Origin: Prostheceraeus crozeri | Lineage: Eukaryota; Platyhelminthes; Polycladida; Euryleptidae | Length of the DNA stretch: 64,000 nucleotides | NCBI GenBank assembly: GCA_907163375.1 | Contig: CAJQUW010005703.1 | Location: 310,001 to 374,000 of the forward strand | Direction: 5' to 3' | Shown: piece by piece, positions 43,571 to 55,384 of the stretch | Layout of the letters: every line of letters starts with the position of its first letter | How positions within the stretch are numbered: position 1 is the first letter of the stretch | Position numbers and translations under genes: made by a program | The notes under the pieces: generated by a model | The model's input: only the letters and a program-made list of their open reading frames with translations | Databases searched by the model: none | Told to the model about the DNA's origin: nothing

Positions 43571-44169
43571 AGAATATTTTCTAAGCATTTTATTTCTCTG
43601 GTTGCAATTGATTGCAATTGTCATAACATGACTTGCTTGATATTCTAAGCTACTGGTTTGATCATTTCATGATTTTTTTAAGAAAGGGAGATGATTAAGA
43701 AGCTCGAAGAGAGCAGAAACTACTGCTTATTTCATTCAACTTTAACTTGCTTGCAATCAACCAGGATTTCATGTCCTGCATGCACATTGTCTATGTGTGG
43801 ATGTAGGTGTCAATTATTAACAGTAGAATATACCGTCACATCAAAAAGTTAAAAAACTACATTATCTGCGAAAATATCGAATTGAACACCATAAAAAGAG
43901 GTCTTATCCGTGTCCCTCTAACTAAGACCAATCAAGAGGTTGGATCTCTATGGTTAGGGGTTACCGGCGTTTATTTACAATCACCTGCTTTTAATTTATT
44001 GAAATGTGCGATTTTCCATTTACTAGATTTTTCCAAATTGAATAACAGAATAATTACCAGGCATATAAGCTTTACATAAAATTATCAATTAGAGCTGAAA
44101 GCTAAACTAGCATTCTTCTTGCTTCATTCATTACAGATTTATTGATTCCCAACTGGGCGTGATATTTTC
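43571..44169. other. Unassigned sequence
   Basis: A 90-codon plus-strand frame at 43807-44079 has no recognisable family. Confidence 0.4.
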
Positions 44170-44452
44170 ACCTACACTGTAAACTGTGCAATACCAAAGC
44201 TACTTACGAAACCGATGTACAAAACGAGAATAACAAAATGTACGAAAGCACTATTGTTTGTGCTCACACACACTACGGAGGCGATTGCCTTTCCTATGGG
44301 TTGATAAAGATAATCCAATAGGAAAGCCAATCGCTTTCGTAGTGTATGAGCACGAACAATGGTGCTTTCGTACATTTTGTTATTCTCGTTTTGTACATCG
44401 GTTTCGTAGTCAAAATCAGTCAGCTTTCGTACTCTACAGTTTAAAGTGTAGT
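44170..44452. mobile_element. Foldback element, arms about 130 bp
   Basis: The arm 44170-44298 (CTACACTGTAAACTGT, ACGAAACCGATGTACAAAAC, GTACGAAAGCACTATTG) is mirrored in 44317-44452. The loop is only about 18 bp. A half copy lies at 21758-21926. Confidence 0.85.
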
Positions 44453-44675
44453 GTCAGATGTGATTCTATTTTGAAGGTGAATTAGTTTCGTCTTAAATAG
44501 CTTGAAGCGCTAAAAATATTTCATGACTTTATTGGTGATTAAAAGAGCAAGTATCCGAGCCTTTGCGAGCCGGCTTGCATATCGAAAACGGTAAAAACTA
44601 TGCGATGAGATCACGAGGATGACATGATTAATGTAATGTCAGTGCGAACGTAACGCGGCTAATACATTGAAGGTC

Positions 44676-44832
44676 CATTCACATCCGACGCGACGCAGCT
44701 CTTCCTCACGCGTCAGAATTTTCATTCAGATCCTTAACAAACCTATGGGCTGTCCACACCGGTCCCATGTCGCTGTGTTAACAGTCCCATAGGTTTATTG
44801 AGGTTCTGTGATGCGCGATGTGAATGGACAGA
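44676..44832. mobile_element. Short MITE with TCCATTCACATC ends (about 157 bp)
   Basis: GGTCCATTCACATCCGACGC on the left and CGCGATGTGAATGGAC on the right form the TIR. A second internal pair (AACAAACCTATGGGCTGT and ACAGTCCCATAGGTTTATT) continues the hairpin. Confidence 0.75.
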
Positions 44833-46255
44833 GCTCGAACACATGTATGTTGATGTTTAAGAAAAAATCTGGGAAAAATTGACTTGCTATAAGGTCAGTT
44901 TTAAAAGTACTTTTGAGAAAATTGATGATTTTCATTTAGAGTAGCATTGATTGATGATATAATGTTTCTGTATCATATTTGCATAATATTTATGCATGCG
45001 CAATTCAAGATTGTTAACATACACATTCATCTTATCGCCCAAAATGAGGACATATACATGTAAATTGTAAAAATATGAAGTTCTGATGTGAAAATTTAGA
45101 TATGAAACCCACAGAATAATGCATAATACATATCAGCACTCGAACGATCATGCACTTGTCTTTATCACGAACAACTCATTAGAACGAGACATTTGTAAAG
45201 ATAGAAAAATGCAATAATACATATGTATTATATCATGTACATATCATGTGCATGAGAAGACATTATTTGCGTTCGAATTTCAAATTGCTCATTATACTGC
45301 TAAAATTATCATATAGATAAACTTCAGAAAAGGTTTGCAGAAATATTTTAGTTGTAATGAACCATTTTTGAAGAGTCAAAGAACATACATAGATTCATGA
45401 AAAATGAAAAAAATTGAAAATACAAATTTTAAATTTGAATTTTTGGTATGAAGGTCTTCCAATCATGCAAAATAGGCACTACCATTCTATAAAATGGAGT
45501 CTCAAAATATATAGTATCCTTATTTTCAAGAGGCTTTATCCATCGCAACATGTAAATGTGAGGGGGCCCGGGACACTAAAAATCGCCCGGTCCTAATAGG
45601 GTTAAGTAGGAGTAATCTTCTTTAAAATGATTGAAAAAAATGTCGTTGCTGTGACTTTGGAGTTCAGTTTGTTCATTTATTAGGCCTCCTTTGGTATAAT
45701 TCTGGATGGATTAACATTCCAATGACAGACAAGCTCCTTTCAAGAAATTCAATTCAATAATTGAAGAGAAAGGCTTACTCGTTTATCTACGAATAGTCGC
45801 ATTTAAATCTCTCCTCTTTAAGAGATAGATATATCTCATCAGGAATTTATGTCACGAAGAAAACGTTCACTTAAGACGGAGATGAGTTTTAAATAGACTC
45901 GATGTTTTTGAATGCACCATGTTCATTACATCAATAAACTTCGCTAAAAGCGATTTCTACGGCAATTTCATCACAGCATGAGGCAGGATTACATAATTTT
46001 CAGATAGTTAAACTCGATGAAATGAATTTTCTAGCAATATTGCGTCATCACAGCATGCAATTAACCTTGCGAAACTGTCTAGTCCATCGAAAACTAATGA
46101 TTCCATGCTGTCGAATACAAATTGAAAAAATATTGTGAGCTTTGTGAACGAAATTTCGTAGATTACATCAAAGCATTGTGACTTTTCCGATTGCCGTGAA
46201 CTGCAGCAATATCATCAAAAATTATAACATAATTTACCTTATAATCGCACCTATA
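44833..46255. other. Unassigned sequence
   Basis: AT-rich; no recognised repeat. A short GC-rich imperfect hairpin, GGGGGCCCGGGACAC with CGCCCGGTCC, lies near 45561-45593. Confidence 0.4.
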
Positions 46256-46264
46256 AACGCTATT

Positions 46265-48034
46265 ACACTAGGTGACATGCCACGTAATTCACGCGTAATT
46301 ACCGAGCACCTCAAACATACGTGGTTAAGGGCAGTTTATACTTCCACACGCGTGCATACGCGCTACACTAAGAGTCAGCAATCACGTGATCTGATATTGT
46401 CAAAATATGGGGAATGTTCATGAATATGCGCGGCCGAGCGTTTATAGTTTGCGCGTCGTCTACAGTTGTCCGCGTTGCCGCTTGAACCACGGATGAACCG
46501 CTAAGCATGTTCTTGTAATTTCTCCAATAACAAAGTTCATTAGAAGTTAACTTTTAAACCACGCTTGATCTCACTTTTGAAAGTTTTGCTTGCCATCTGG
46601 CAAACACTGCAGTTCCCTAATCTTTCTCTTCGATTGCTTGTCTAGTCCTGGCCACCAATACATATACCCTGAGTCTCGTCGGTTTTTTTCTGAATATACT
46701 CTTCTTCCTCTCATAACTTGATGCTGGTGAATGGAGAGTTCATCTCGAAATCAGAAAATAGGGCTGCAATTCGGTAGGCATGTCTTCTTTGCTTGCCCCA
46801 CCCTGTTCACAATGAAATTTCTTATCTAGACAGATCTGACATGACTCGCACGCATCTTGGAAATTTTTACTGACATGGACTGAACATACAATAGCTAAGT
46901 CTTCATCCATCCGATAGTAAAGTAGTAAACCATGTCCTCAAATCGGAAAACGAGAGCAGTAATCGGGAATTGTGTTATCACAACCTCATATATATTTTGA
47001 ACAAAAAATGGAAACGTCTTGTTCCTTGTTAGCCCTAGTCTCATTCGCAAAAAAATTCGTCTTGACTTGTCAAAAAAACCGTTCATTGCCGGTTCATGGT
47101 CAGTTTCTTTCACTCTTTTCTTCAAAAGGTCCGGTCTCTCTCCATCTCTCCCTCACTAGCGCAAGGCCCAGCCTAGCTTCATTCTGTCAAAAGTCACTTG
47201 AGCTTCCTGAGACCACGTGAACTCGTGCGAAGCTCAGTGAATGACGTTGGGGCGGGGGACTCGATCAGTGCCTTGATGATTCACGGCTCGCAAATCAACA
47301 CATACTCTAAGCTTCCCGTTCGCTTTCTGTACTATGACCAGGTTGGAAATCCACTCAGATGCCTCAACTCTCTCAATGACATCGGCTGACATTCAAGTTC
47401 GATCTGGCTGGAGAAAGTAGATCCCAAAGATCTTTTCTTTACTATGAAAGCGTTCTCATCAAGTCACGGCCAAACAATACTTCCTTCTCTCTCAGTGAGA
47501 CAACAAACGAAGGGTGGTGCAACTCTCTTTGCCGTCAGCAGAAGAATGCAAAAAATTTCTATCTTTCCCATCACTGAAAACTCTCTCTGTATAATAAGTG
47601 ACTCTGATGATGGCACATTGATGAAATGCATCCTGAATTCTCTTCTGACCAAAAAACGTTGACAGAACAGATGTGGAATGATGTTAATGCCACAACGATG
47701 TGAACTTCTCATCGTGATTAGGATTACCCAAATTGCAAATTGTGATGCGACAAAAAGTGGAATCTCTTCATCTTCCCATGATTTTCATCATTCACTCTAA
47801 ACACCTCTCCTCTCTGACTGACCACGGTTAGAAGTTCTGTCTTCCCTAGACATGAAATTGAGGTCCTGTCACATTGCTTAGCCTCTGACACATACAGACA
47901 CATGAGACGCAAAGTCTGTGTAACAGAACTGCCGACATTTGTTGCAGCAATGTCACGCATAGCCACGGATGTTTAGGGTCATATGTAATCACGCGTAGTT
48001 TACGCGTTATTGAGCGTGGCATGTCACCTAGTGT
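46265..48034. mobile_element. Mutator-like TIR element carrying Ty3/Gypsy pol fragments
   Basis: Both ends read ACACTAGGTGACATGCCACG (the right one on the minus strand). They are followed by related subterminal sequence that includes a ...CGTGGTTAAGG / CGTGGCTATGCG block. AACGCTATT (46256-46264) and AACGCTGTT (48035-48043) flank it, a 9-bp duplication with one mismatch; 9 bp is typical of Mutator-like elements. Inside, on the minus strand, are Gypsy reverse transcriptase and integrase pieces but no Mutator transposase. A short derivative lacking the middle is at 40423-40800. Confidence 0.75.
46600..47870 (-). pseudogene. Ty3/Gypsy retrotransposon pol relic
   Basis: On the minus strand at about 47400-47190 the frame reads ADVIERVEASEWISNLVIVQ followed by GKLRVCVDLRAVN. 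This is the start of the Ty3/Gypsy reverse transcriptase domain (SxWxSPxVxVxKKxGKxRxCVDYRxLN type). Soon after a stop, EFTWSQEAQVTFDRMK resembles the end of reverse transcriptase/start of RNase H (FxWxxExQxAFxxLK). The YxDD core between them is deleted. At about 46680-46620 YMYWWPGLDKQ matches the Gypsy integrase zinc-domain region (YWWPGM). Stops and deletions make it inactive. Confidence 0.82.
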
Positions 48035-48043
48035 AACGCTGTT

Positions 48044-48624
48044 GAAAGTAGAGATTTTCGTTGATAAATATGCTAGCTACATAATCTACAACTTTTTAGA
48101 ATATCACTAATAGTCTGTCACCTCCCAAAATCGAAGAAACCGGTATCCGAAAGCGCCATACACTAAAATCTTAGGGGGCTATGAAATAGAATGTTGCCCT
48201 ACTAAAGATAGTAATAAGCCTATTCTCCTCAAACGCTTTGTCTTAGGAGGTGTAACAGCACGCTTTAGGAGGTGCTAGCTTCCTATCGTCGTCAAATTGC
48301 CATCAAGTAGACGTTGATAGGAAAGTGATGACAATATTCAAAAATTGAAAAAAAGTCAAACACGTTTATCGCCAACAAAATCATGCAATCACAAGGAATG
48401 AAATGTAAGCATTTATTCATGAAACACATGCCTAAACTGAAATAAGTTTAGTTGTCATCTTCCTAGGGAAAGTCCGATCCGTTGAGAAACTGTCTAATGC
48501 ATTTTACTGGCGAAAAAGGCAATTTCATAATTACTTGCTTTCGAGTCAATAGTTTTCAACAATTAATTTATTCTTCAATTCATAAACGGAAGAACTGACC
48601 AGCATATGGTAATGTTTAGATAAC
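48044..48624. other. Unassigned sequence
   Basis: Two TTAGGAGGTG words (about 48244 and 48264), also found near 41305, are the only repeat seen. Confidence 0.4.
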
Positions 48625-49275
48625 AAGGGCCCTTGAAAGTCAGTTTTCAGTAAGGTGACCTTGAGAGTCGGTTCACAACAAGTTGACATTGAGAGTCATT
48701 ACGGCAAGATGGCCTTGGAAATCAGTTTACGGCAAAGTGACCTTGAGAGTGAACTACCAGCACGACGACATTGACTTTCAGTTTACAATGACGTGATCTT
48801 GAAAATCAGTATGTAACAAGGTGCCCTGAGAGTGAGCTGACAGCAAGGTGACCTTGAAAGTCAGTTTTCAGTAAGGTGACCTTGAGAGTCGGTTCACAAC
48901 AAGTTGACATTGAGAGTCATTGCGGCAAGATGGCCTTGAAAATCAGTTTACGCCAACGTGACCTTGATAGTGAGCTACCAGCATGATGACATTGTCTGTT
49001 TACGGGCAAGGTGACCTTGAAAGTCAGTATGCAACAAGAGGCCTTGAGAGTGAGCTGACAGCAAGTTTACCTTGAGAGTCAATCGATGGCATGGCTACAT
49101 TAAGTCAGTTTGCAGCACGTTGACTATGAGGGTCAGTTTGCACCAACGTGACCTTGAAAGTCAGTATGCAACAAGAGGCCTTGAGAGTGAGCTGACAGCA
49201 AGTTCACCTTGAGAGTCAATCGACAGCAAGGTGACCTTTAAGTCAGTTTGCAGCAAGTTAGCCTTGAGAGTTAGT
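48625..49275. repeat. 28-30-bp minisatellite with 220-bp higher-order period
   Basis: Around 22 diverged units of the type AAGGTGACCTTGAGAGTCAG plus TTNACAGC. A block starting GAAAGTCAGTTTTCAGTAAG at 48635 is repeated from 48855 (220 bp later). A second block (GAAAGTCAGTATGCAACAAG) is repeated from about 49018 to about 49155. Confidence 0.92.
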
Positions 49276-50016
49276 TGACAATCCAGAGACAACAGGACTT
49301 CAAGTGACATATCTACAACTAACCAGCTCCGTTCTTCGGCTTATTATATGGTTGATTTCCACAATTATAATTCCTGCATTCAAGGGAATATCATTAACAC
49401 GGACTTTGTGTCAAATTAATTGTCACGTTTTCCATGCATCGCTACATTTTACAGTCCTCGAATTTGTCGTTCACTAGACAATTGTCTGATAAACTCTAAG
49501 GTTAGTGCGTCCTGCGATCATTTTATTTCTTGACTTCTCTGAGAATTGTTCATTCTCCGAAGAGAGGAACGACACTTTTGAACTGAAATCAGGTCAGTTT
49601 TCATCAATCTAAGGAATGTCCAATCGACCTGGCAGCGTCGAGAAATTGTCTCATAAATTTTACTGACGAAAAACGCAATTTCATCTCCAATCATTTTCTT
49701 TCAAGTCAATAGTTTTTAACATCAAAGTCAAAATCACTTTTTGACATTATGCTAAGCATACGTCGGTTCTTGCTTTCCTCTCAGCTGTCACAGATACTTC
49801 AAAAGTCGTGGAATTCTGCATCTGTATAAGCATAAGGATTATCCGATATTCACGAGATAAAGCTATTGAGAGAACTGCAGCTGTCGCACCTTTGAAATGA
49901 TTTGGCAATGGAAAGTAAAGAGTGATTTCTCACATTTTTGCGACTGCATGTGAATTTGGTGAACCTATCCATCAAGAGGTTTTGGGGGTTTTTCGGACCA
50001 TACGTAAAGCCCATAG
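49276..50016. other. Unassigned sequence
   Basis: Nothing recognisable. Confidence 0.4.
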
Positions 50017-50780
50017 CATAGAGTAGGTATATCAGGTAGAGTGGTAACTCCGCATTTATAAAATCTCCAACGTGTCTGCACTTTCGATTTTATTAAATGA
50101 ACTCGAGGGGGATACAGGTGGTATTGTCACCAAATGTGAGATATATGCAAATTTTTACAGTTTGAAGAAATTCCAAAAGAACTGTCGAGTGATCATGATT
50201 GTAATGCAGAAGGAATGATGGTATTTCACAGATTCTCAGTGTCATGACAGCCTTGGAGATTTAATGTCTGTTAAATTAGCAATTCGATGGGTTCCTATTA
50301 CTTTCATGCTCAACCTCAAGAGAATTTTCTTAAGCGTGATCATACCACATGCAACCTGCCACTGGCAGAGCAATATCACATAATCAAAGACAATGATTTC
50401 AATTAACTTTGAAAGATGTAAATGGTTCCACATCACTATTCAGATTCAAGAAATAAAACATGAATTTAGTGAATCATAAAATCATGCCGGTGAAAATTGA
50501 ATTAAAAACTTGAAATTTCAACCAAGAGAGCAGGAATAATATCGCGACTTTTTCATGAAGGCTTCCATTGTAATACGGATCATGAGATTCCCTTGATAAT
50601 CAACTTAATTTCCGCTTAGTTAGGATGCTTATTAGCAAAGATTCATTCCTTTTGATATCCAACTTGTTTCATGCTACTTATATAGGGGAGTCATCTCGGT
50701 AGTATATAGATTTGCATAATTTTGACTTTTTTAAAACTGCTCAAATAATTTTTTGGACCACGGGAACGTAATCTCCGCAA
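50017..50780 (-). mobile_element. MITE-1 copy, right TIR missing
   Basis: CATAGAGTAGGTATATCAGG then TAGAGTGGTAACTC is well kept on the left. The interior runs to GGGAACGTAATCTCCGCAAA and then meets unrelated sequence. The left breakpoint of the duplicated copy (61213) corresponds to 50182, inside this element. Confidence 0.85.
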
Positions 50781-50820
50781 AAAGCGGGCACTTGCGCAAG
50801 TGTTCGACCAGCAGCTGACA

Positions 50821-50898
50821 ACACTGCCCAACTACCCATGACGTGTGCCGTTATGAGTGCGTACATGCAATGCACGTCATGGGTAGTTGGAGAAGTGT
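50821..50898. repeat. Small hairpin
   Basis: ACACTGCCCAACTACCCATG then ACGTG on the left and CACGTCATGGGTAGTTGGAG then AAGTGT on the right; about 30-bp arms. Duplicated at 61852-61929. Confidence 0.8.
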
Positions 50899-50964
50899 AG
50901 CAGATTTGGCTTCGGACTCAAAGGGCTAGAGACCACGAAAGCGCTCGTCTTCTTTTACTAATGA

Positions 50965-51062
50965 ATTTGCTAGCGGGCATCCTTGTTTTCAAATGTATTC
51001 GAACCCGGTACTTTGACCTCGGTTGCCCAAGTCGCTAACCACTCCACTATCGAAGCAGTTGG
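50965..51062 (-). mobile_element. Second tRNA-derived SINE-like repeat (head)
   Basis: On the minus strand the sequence reads TTCGATAGTGGAGTGGTTAG then CGACTTGGGC, an A-box-like stretch, followed by ACCGGGTTCGAATACA, which contains a B-box match. Spacing between the boxes is tRNA-like, but the acceptor stem does not close, so this is not a functional tRNA gene. A non-tRNA body (GATGCCCGCTAGCAAATTC) follows. The duplicate copy is at about 61996-62093. Confidence 0.6.
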
Positions 51063-51538
51063 ATGTGAGCTGAATTCTAATGCCCTGATGACCGACTGTG
51101 TCATGACTTTACCCTCACCCGAAGCGTCGGTGATTAGCTGGTAGTATAGAAGGAAATAAGTTGTATTTCAAGCCTTCATCTCCGCTAGTGTCATCAGAAT
51201 TGTTCAAATCTGCCGCAGAGTATTTGGGGATTCGATCGCAATGCTAATTCAAAATTTATATTCTTCCGGTGTTTGCTTACCATCAATGACTTCATGAAAT
51301 GGCTGTGAACCGCCTCTCTGACTTCTTTGAATGTCCCACGCGATGTCAAATGAACATTCTTCGAGCAAATAACATTACTTTTATTGGCGACAAAATCCCG
51401 TTAGTCTTCCAACATTAATCAAATTCACAAGGTTATCAAGGCGCTCAAGAAATCACTCGTATGCACAGAATTAGACAAGTCGTGTCTTCTTCTGTTTGAC
51501 AAGAAAGGAAGCATAATCATTAGGCATGTAGCCTAATA

Positions 51539-52260
51539 GTCCGGCAGCCAGAACGAGTTTCTGCAGGGAACGAGGCCGAAAATGAGACTTTCACAGAATG
51601 ATGTACACCCTATGCCTACTACGAAACGGTGCGTCTGCCGAGTTCTAGTGAGTTCCTCTTCTTGTCAGACAGGATCAAAGAAAAACACATGTAAATCCAA
51701 TGGGACGCAGATTGCAGTTTTTGGCTAAAATGAAATTTTCTATTTTTTCTCTGATTAAACGAAAAGTTCTGAGCCAAAAGTTACAATTTTTGACATGGAA
51801 TGTCTTCAGATCATTTCCTTTCATGTTCATGCACCCCTGTCTATAAAGCTAAGCACATTCAGATTTGGCGAGCTTCTTGATGTCGGCAAACACAAACATT
51901 TTGTGCACCTTTATCCTCATTCAACCACATTCTCACATACATCGCCGATCAGAATAATGATAATGGCACATGCACATCATAGGAAATGGTCTGAAGACAT
52001 TCCATGTCAAATATTATAACTTTTGGCTAAGTACTTTTCGTTTAATCAGAGAAAAAATAGAAAATTTCATTTTAACCAAAACTGCAATCTGCGTCCCATT
52101 GGATTTACATGTGTTTTTCTTTGATCCTGTCTGACAAGAAGAGGAACTCACTAGAACTCGGCAGACGTGCCGATTCGTAGTAGGCATAGGGTGTACATCA
52201 TTCTGTGATAGTCTCACTGTCGGCCTCGTTCCCTGCAGAAACTCGTTCTGGCTGCCGGAC
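51539..52260. mobile_element. GTCCGGC long-TIR element, best copy (722 bp)
   Basis: TA flanks at 51537-51538 and 52261-52262. GTCCGGCAGCCAGAACGAGT on the left and ACTCGTTCTGGCTGCCGGAC on the right begin inverted arms of about 250-300 bp. These carry GGATCAAAGAAAAACACATG and CATGTGTTTTTCTTTGATCC. No coding capacity. The duplicate is at 62547-63268. Confidence 0.9.
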
Positions 52261-52347
52261 TATAATGAAATGGCACAATCTTCTGACATAATACCATAGC
52301 AATCGAACAATGAGCAGCCAGTTCATCATTTGTAGGTTACAGAACGA

Positions 52348-52985
52348 GTGATAGATCGAGACCGCAAGCCGAGATCAATCTAGAGTTCCGTAACATAATT
52401 GTTGTACACTGTTTTGCGCTAGCCGTGTTTGCAAGTGATTTATTAAACTCCGAGAACTTAATTCTTGTTTTAACAACAAAGAACAGTTTCCAGATGTTTG
52501 CAGATTGAATAGCACCTCTTGCATGCGGGCGCATAGATATCTGACAGGTAAACAACAGAGATTGATGCCTGTGGATGTCAAGCAATCAACGGCACTTCCA
52601 TAGAGCAATTAACTTTAAATAACTACAGTCAAGTGATGTTGAATCATTCCATGTCTGACTTAAAATTGACAGTTGTCGACAAAGAATGGCTGCTGTTGAG
52701 AAAAAATTGGTTGTTCTTGTTCTGATTAGCGCCGTTAATTTAGTGGCAAACATGCATCTTAATGTAAATTCGCTGAAATAGACATGGAAATTTGACAATT
52801 AACTGTTGATTGAAGAATTGCAATTGAAGAATCCATGTGGTCACAAAGAGAAAACTGATGGTTTGCAAGTAAATTGCTGTTACAGCACTTGTTAATAGTG
52901 TATTCTGCAAGCGATTTGCAGATCGAGTTGGAAGAAACAAAAGCGACACTGTAACAACATATGCAAAAAGTCAGTATACAACAAT
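52348..52985. mobile_element. Unclassified insertion in MITE-2 (about 640 bp)
   Basis: It is defined by comparison with intact MITE-2 copies, which run straight through this point. The ends (TTGTAGGTTACAG on the left, AGTATACAACAA on the right) are weakly inverted at best. Several 70-80-codon minus-strand frames exist, none family-like. Confidence 0.6.
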
Positions 52986-53370
52986 AAACACGCCCAATTG
53001 TGAGAAGTTTCAGAGACTGTTGTCAACCGGTTCACACAGTAAAGAGACACAGACGATATCAAGTTCTACAGGGAAGTTTGTGAATAATTTTTCGTGAGCC
53101 CGCTAACTTTTTTGATAATAATCGGAGTGACCAACATTTTCGAGAAAAATTTTGCACAATGATCTGAATTCTTCGAATCTGAAGGAATCGTGACGATCGG
53201 AGCATTTTGAAGGAATACACAGCAATCCGCAAGCGACGCACGACTGTTTTTCCTATCCCTGCAAGGCATTAAAAATTTTTTTGCCCACTAAGTAAGCTCC
53301 TACACGTGCCTAAGCTTTGAATCAGTTTGCATTTCCAGCAAAGTGACACGTTAAACAATCTAATTCTGTG

Positions 53371-54235
53371 ACTCGTACAGCTTGTAACAGAAGGCATTCA
53401 TGTTGATGCTGAATTCAGTTTTCTCGCCAAGAAGTGAAAGACAATTATTGCCAACTATTTTGTTGTAGACCATTTAGCTTGGGAAATAAAACTCCTAAAT
53501 CTCATTCAATCAGTCGGCGCGTTTAATTTTGACTTTGTTGTAGGGTGAAGGGCTATTGACAATATTATTTGATCGCAGGAATTTGATAAAGTGCACCATC
53601 TGACATTTTAAGTTTACATTGCATTTTTCCAATTGTCGGAAGGCGGTGGAAAGCAAGCCGAGTTTTGATTATTCTGTAATTGGTTTAACAGCCCTGAGAG
53701 AGCGGTGTGCGATAATGTTTGCATTAGAGGAGAGAGTTGAATACTTTAAGTATTATTAACTTTCTAATTTGAGAACTGTACTTTTAGAGCTCACATGATG
53801 AAAATAGAATTGTCAACAATAAATTATTCACGTCGGATGAAAAATATTCGATCAACGGATAAAGATTTATCGCAGTTCATATACAGCTGTGGTCAAATGA
53901 ATGGCGTCACAAATAAAAGAGATTGCTGCATTTGTGTCATGATTTAATCCTATTCCTGCACAGGGGTTCATTACTTACAAGTTCAGAAGCTAGTATCTGA
54001 TATTTATCCGTTCACAACTGATAGATAATAGTCGAAGAAAATTCGGTTCAATAAACAACTAATAATTAATTATCTGTTTAGCCGCTTCTAAACTTTTACT
54101 GGAACCTCTCTCTCTCTCTCTTTCTCTGATGAAGTGCGAAATTTATACTGATCTACTTAGACCACAGCCGATTGACTTTCATCAATAATGTCACATTCCC
54201 CGCAGATCGTTTGATTCCACCATCATCATAGAAAT
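53371..54235. other. Unassigned sequence
   Basis: Nothing recognisable; a (CT)n run lies near 54107-54125. Confidence 0.4.
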
Positions 54236-54490
54236 GCATTTTGTTTATCTGAAGTTGAATAGAATTGAAATTGACTCAAAGCACATCCGGAAGAGCTAAG
54301 TTGTGGCATGAAGAACCAGTGAAATGCTTAGAATTACACATGTGACTGATTCTAACCCAATCATACAGTGATTGACAAATGCATGTATCGAAGTGAAAAT
54401 ATGCGCGATTTTTGTGCCGCTATTGTGCATTGCATGAAGCTCTACTTCCATTCTAGAGGCTTTATTGTGAACTTCATTGTCACAATTAAA
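54236..54490 (-). mobile_element. TTTATCTGAAGTT repeat family, copy on minus strand
   Basis: TTGTTTATCTGAAGTTGAAT, CACATCCGGAAGAGCTAAGT, GGCATGAAGAACCAGTGAAA, TGCATTGCATGAAGC and CCATTCTAGAGGCTTTATTG are the reverse of 57480-57720. Partial copy at 41330. Non-autonomous DNA element by inference. Confidence 0.78.
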
Positions 54491-55384
54491 ATGCTCGCAA
54501 TTGTCCGTTCGTTAGTGTTTTTCATAATGAAAAGCACCGTCTAATGCAAAAGTAAGGGTGTATCTTAACTTATAAAATTTATCAGTGAAATCTGATATCT
54601 TAGTAGCTGATAAACTCAATTAACAGTTTTATGCAACTGATAATTAATGAGCTCATAAAATTCCACTAAATCATTAGATTTCATCAGTAAATTCTTGCTA
54701 GCTAGTAAAGTTAGCTGCTGATAAAAATCTTTATGCAACAAACAATCGCTTAATAGCTAATATTATGAGCTACCAAGCTTTTGTGCAATAGACCCTCGAA
54801 CAGAAATGCGTTCATTTTTAAGTGAATGAAAATCTTACAGAGCGCATAACATTCGAAGTTGAGGGTAGACATGACATATAAATATGGCAAAACGTTCATG
54901 CAAGTCACAATATTAAGTTTTTATAAAAAAATATCCAATAATTGGAAAATATATCCAGTACACCGAAATAAAGAATCAGCTAAGAACTACATTTATATCT
55001 ATAGGAGGGAGGCACTGTAATTAATCTTCGCACAAAGCCATGAAGAAAATGAGTGCAGACGTCTAGACGTTGGACGGAAAGGAATGAAAACTTGGCCACT
55101 ACGTCGGAGGCGAAATGGAACCATGTCATGTAGAGAATGAGATTCTGAATTCTCAGAAACCCTCAACAACGTCATGCCTGCTTTAGTTTGGCACGGGGTC
55201 ACCCATAATTCGTAAATAATTGCCTGAGTTGACATGAAATATTCTCATATTCATGCGATAAATAGCAGTTCAAAATTTGAATGCCTCAGTATTTTCTGTT
55301 TTCAACGAGCTCTTGATGCAGGTGTCCTTGATAACAACTGATCATCATGCTAGAACGGTTGAATGAATGTGAGGAAAATGCTGG
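54491..55384. other. Unassigned sequence
   Basis: AT-rich, nothing recognisable. Confidence 0.4.

Larger units (their letters stand above)
50182..52992. repeat. Segmental duplication, copy 1
   Basis: This 2.81-kb block recurs in the same orientation at 61213-64000. I see only two differences by eye: a 23-bp stretch present here at about 51315-51337 and absent from copy 2, and one substitution shortly after (CAAATAAC here, CAAACAAC in copy 2). Copy 1 carries on in both directions through complete elements (MITE-1 on the left, MITE-2 on the right), so it looks ancestral. The block includes parts of MITE-1, a tRNA-like SINE, a MITE-2 start, a GTCCGGC element and most of another insertion. Confidence 0.95.
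51464..53370 (-). mobile_element. MITE-2 split by two insertions
   Basis: The ends are CACAGAATTAGACAAGTCG and AACAATCTAATTCTGTG. The first insertion is the GTCCGGC element at 51539-52260. The second is an unclassified segment at about 52348-52985, between CAGTTCATCAT and AAACACGCCCAATTG. Removing both restores the usual 520-bp MITE-2 order seen at 58027-58549. Confidence 0.85.
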
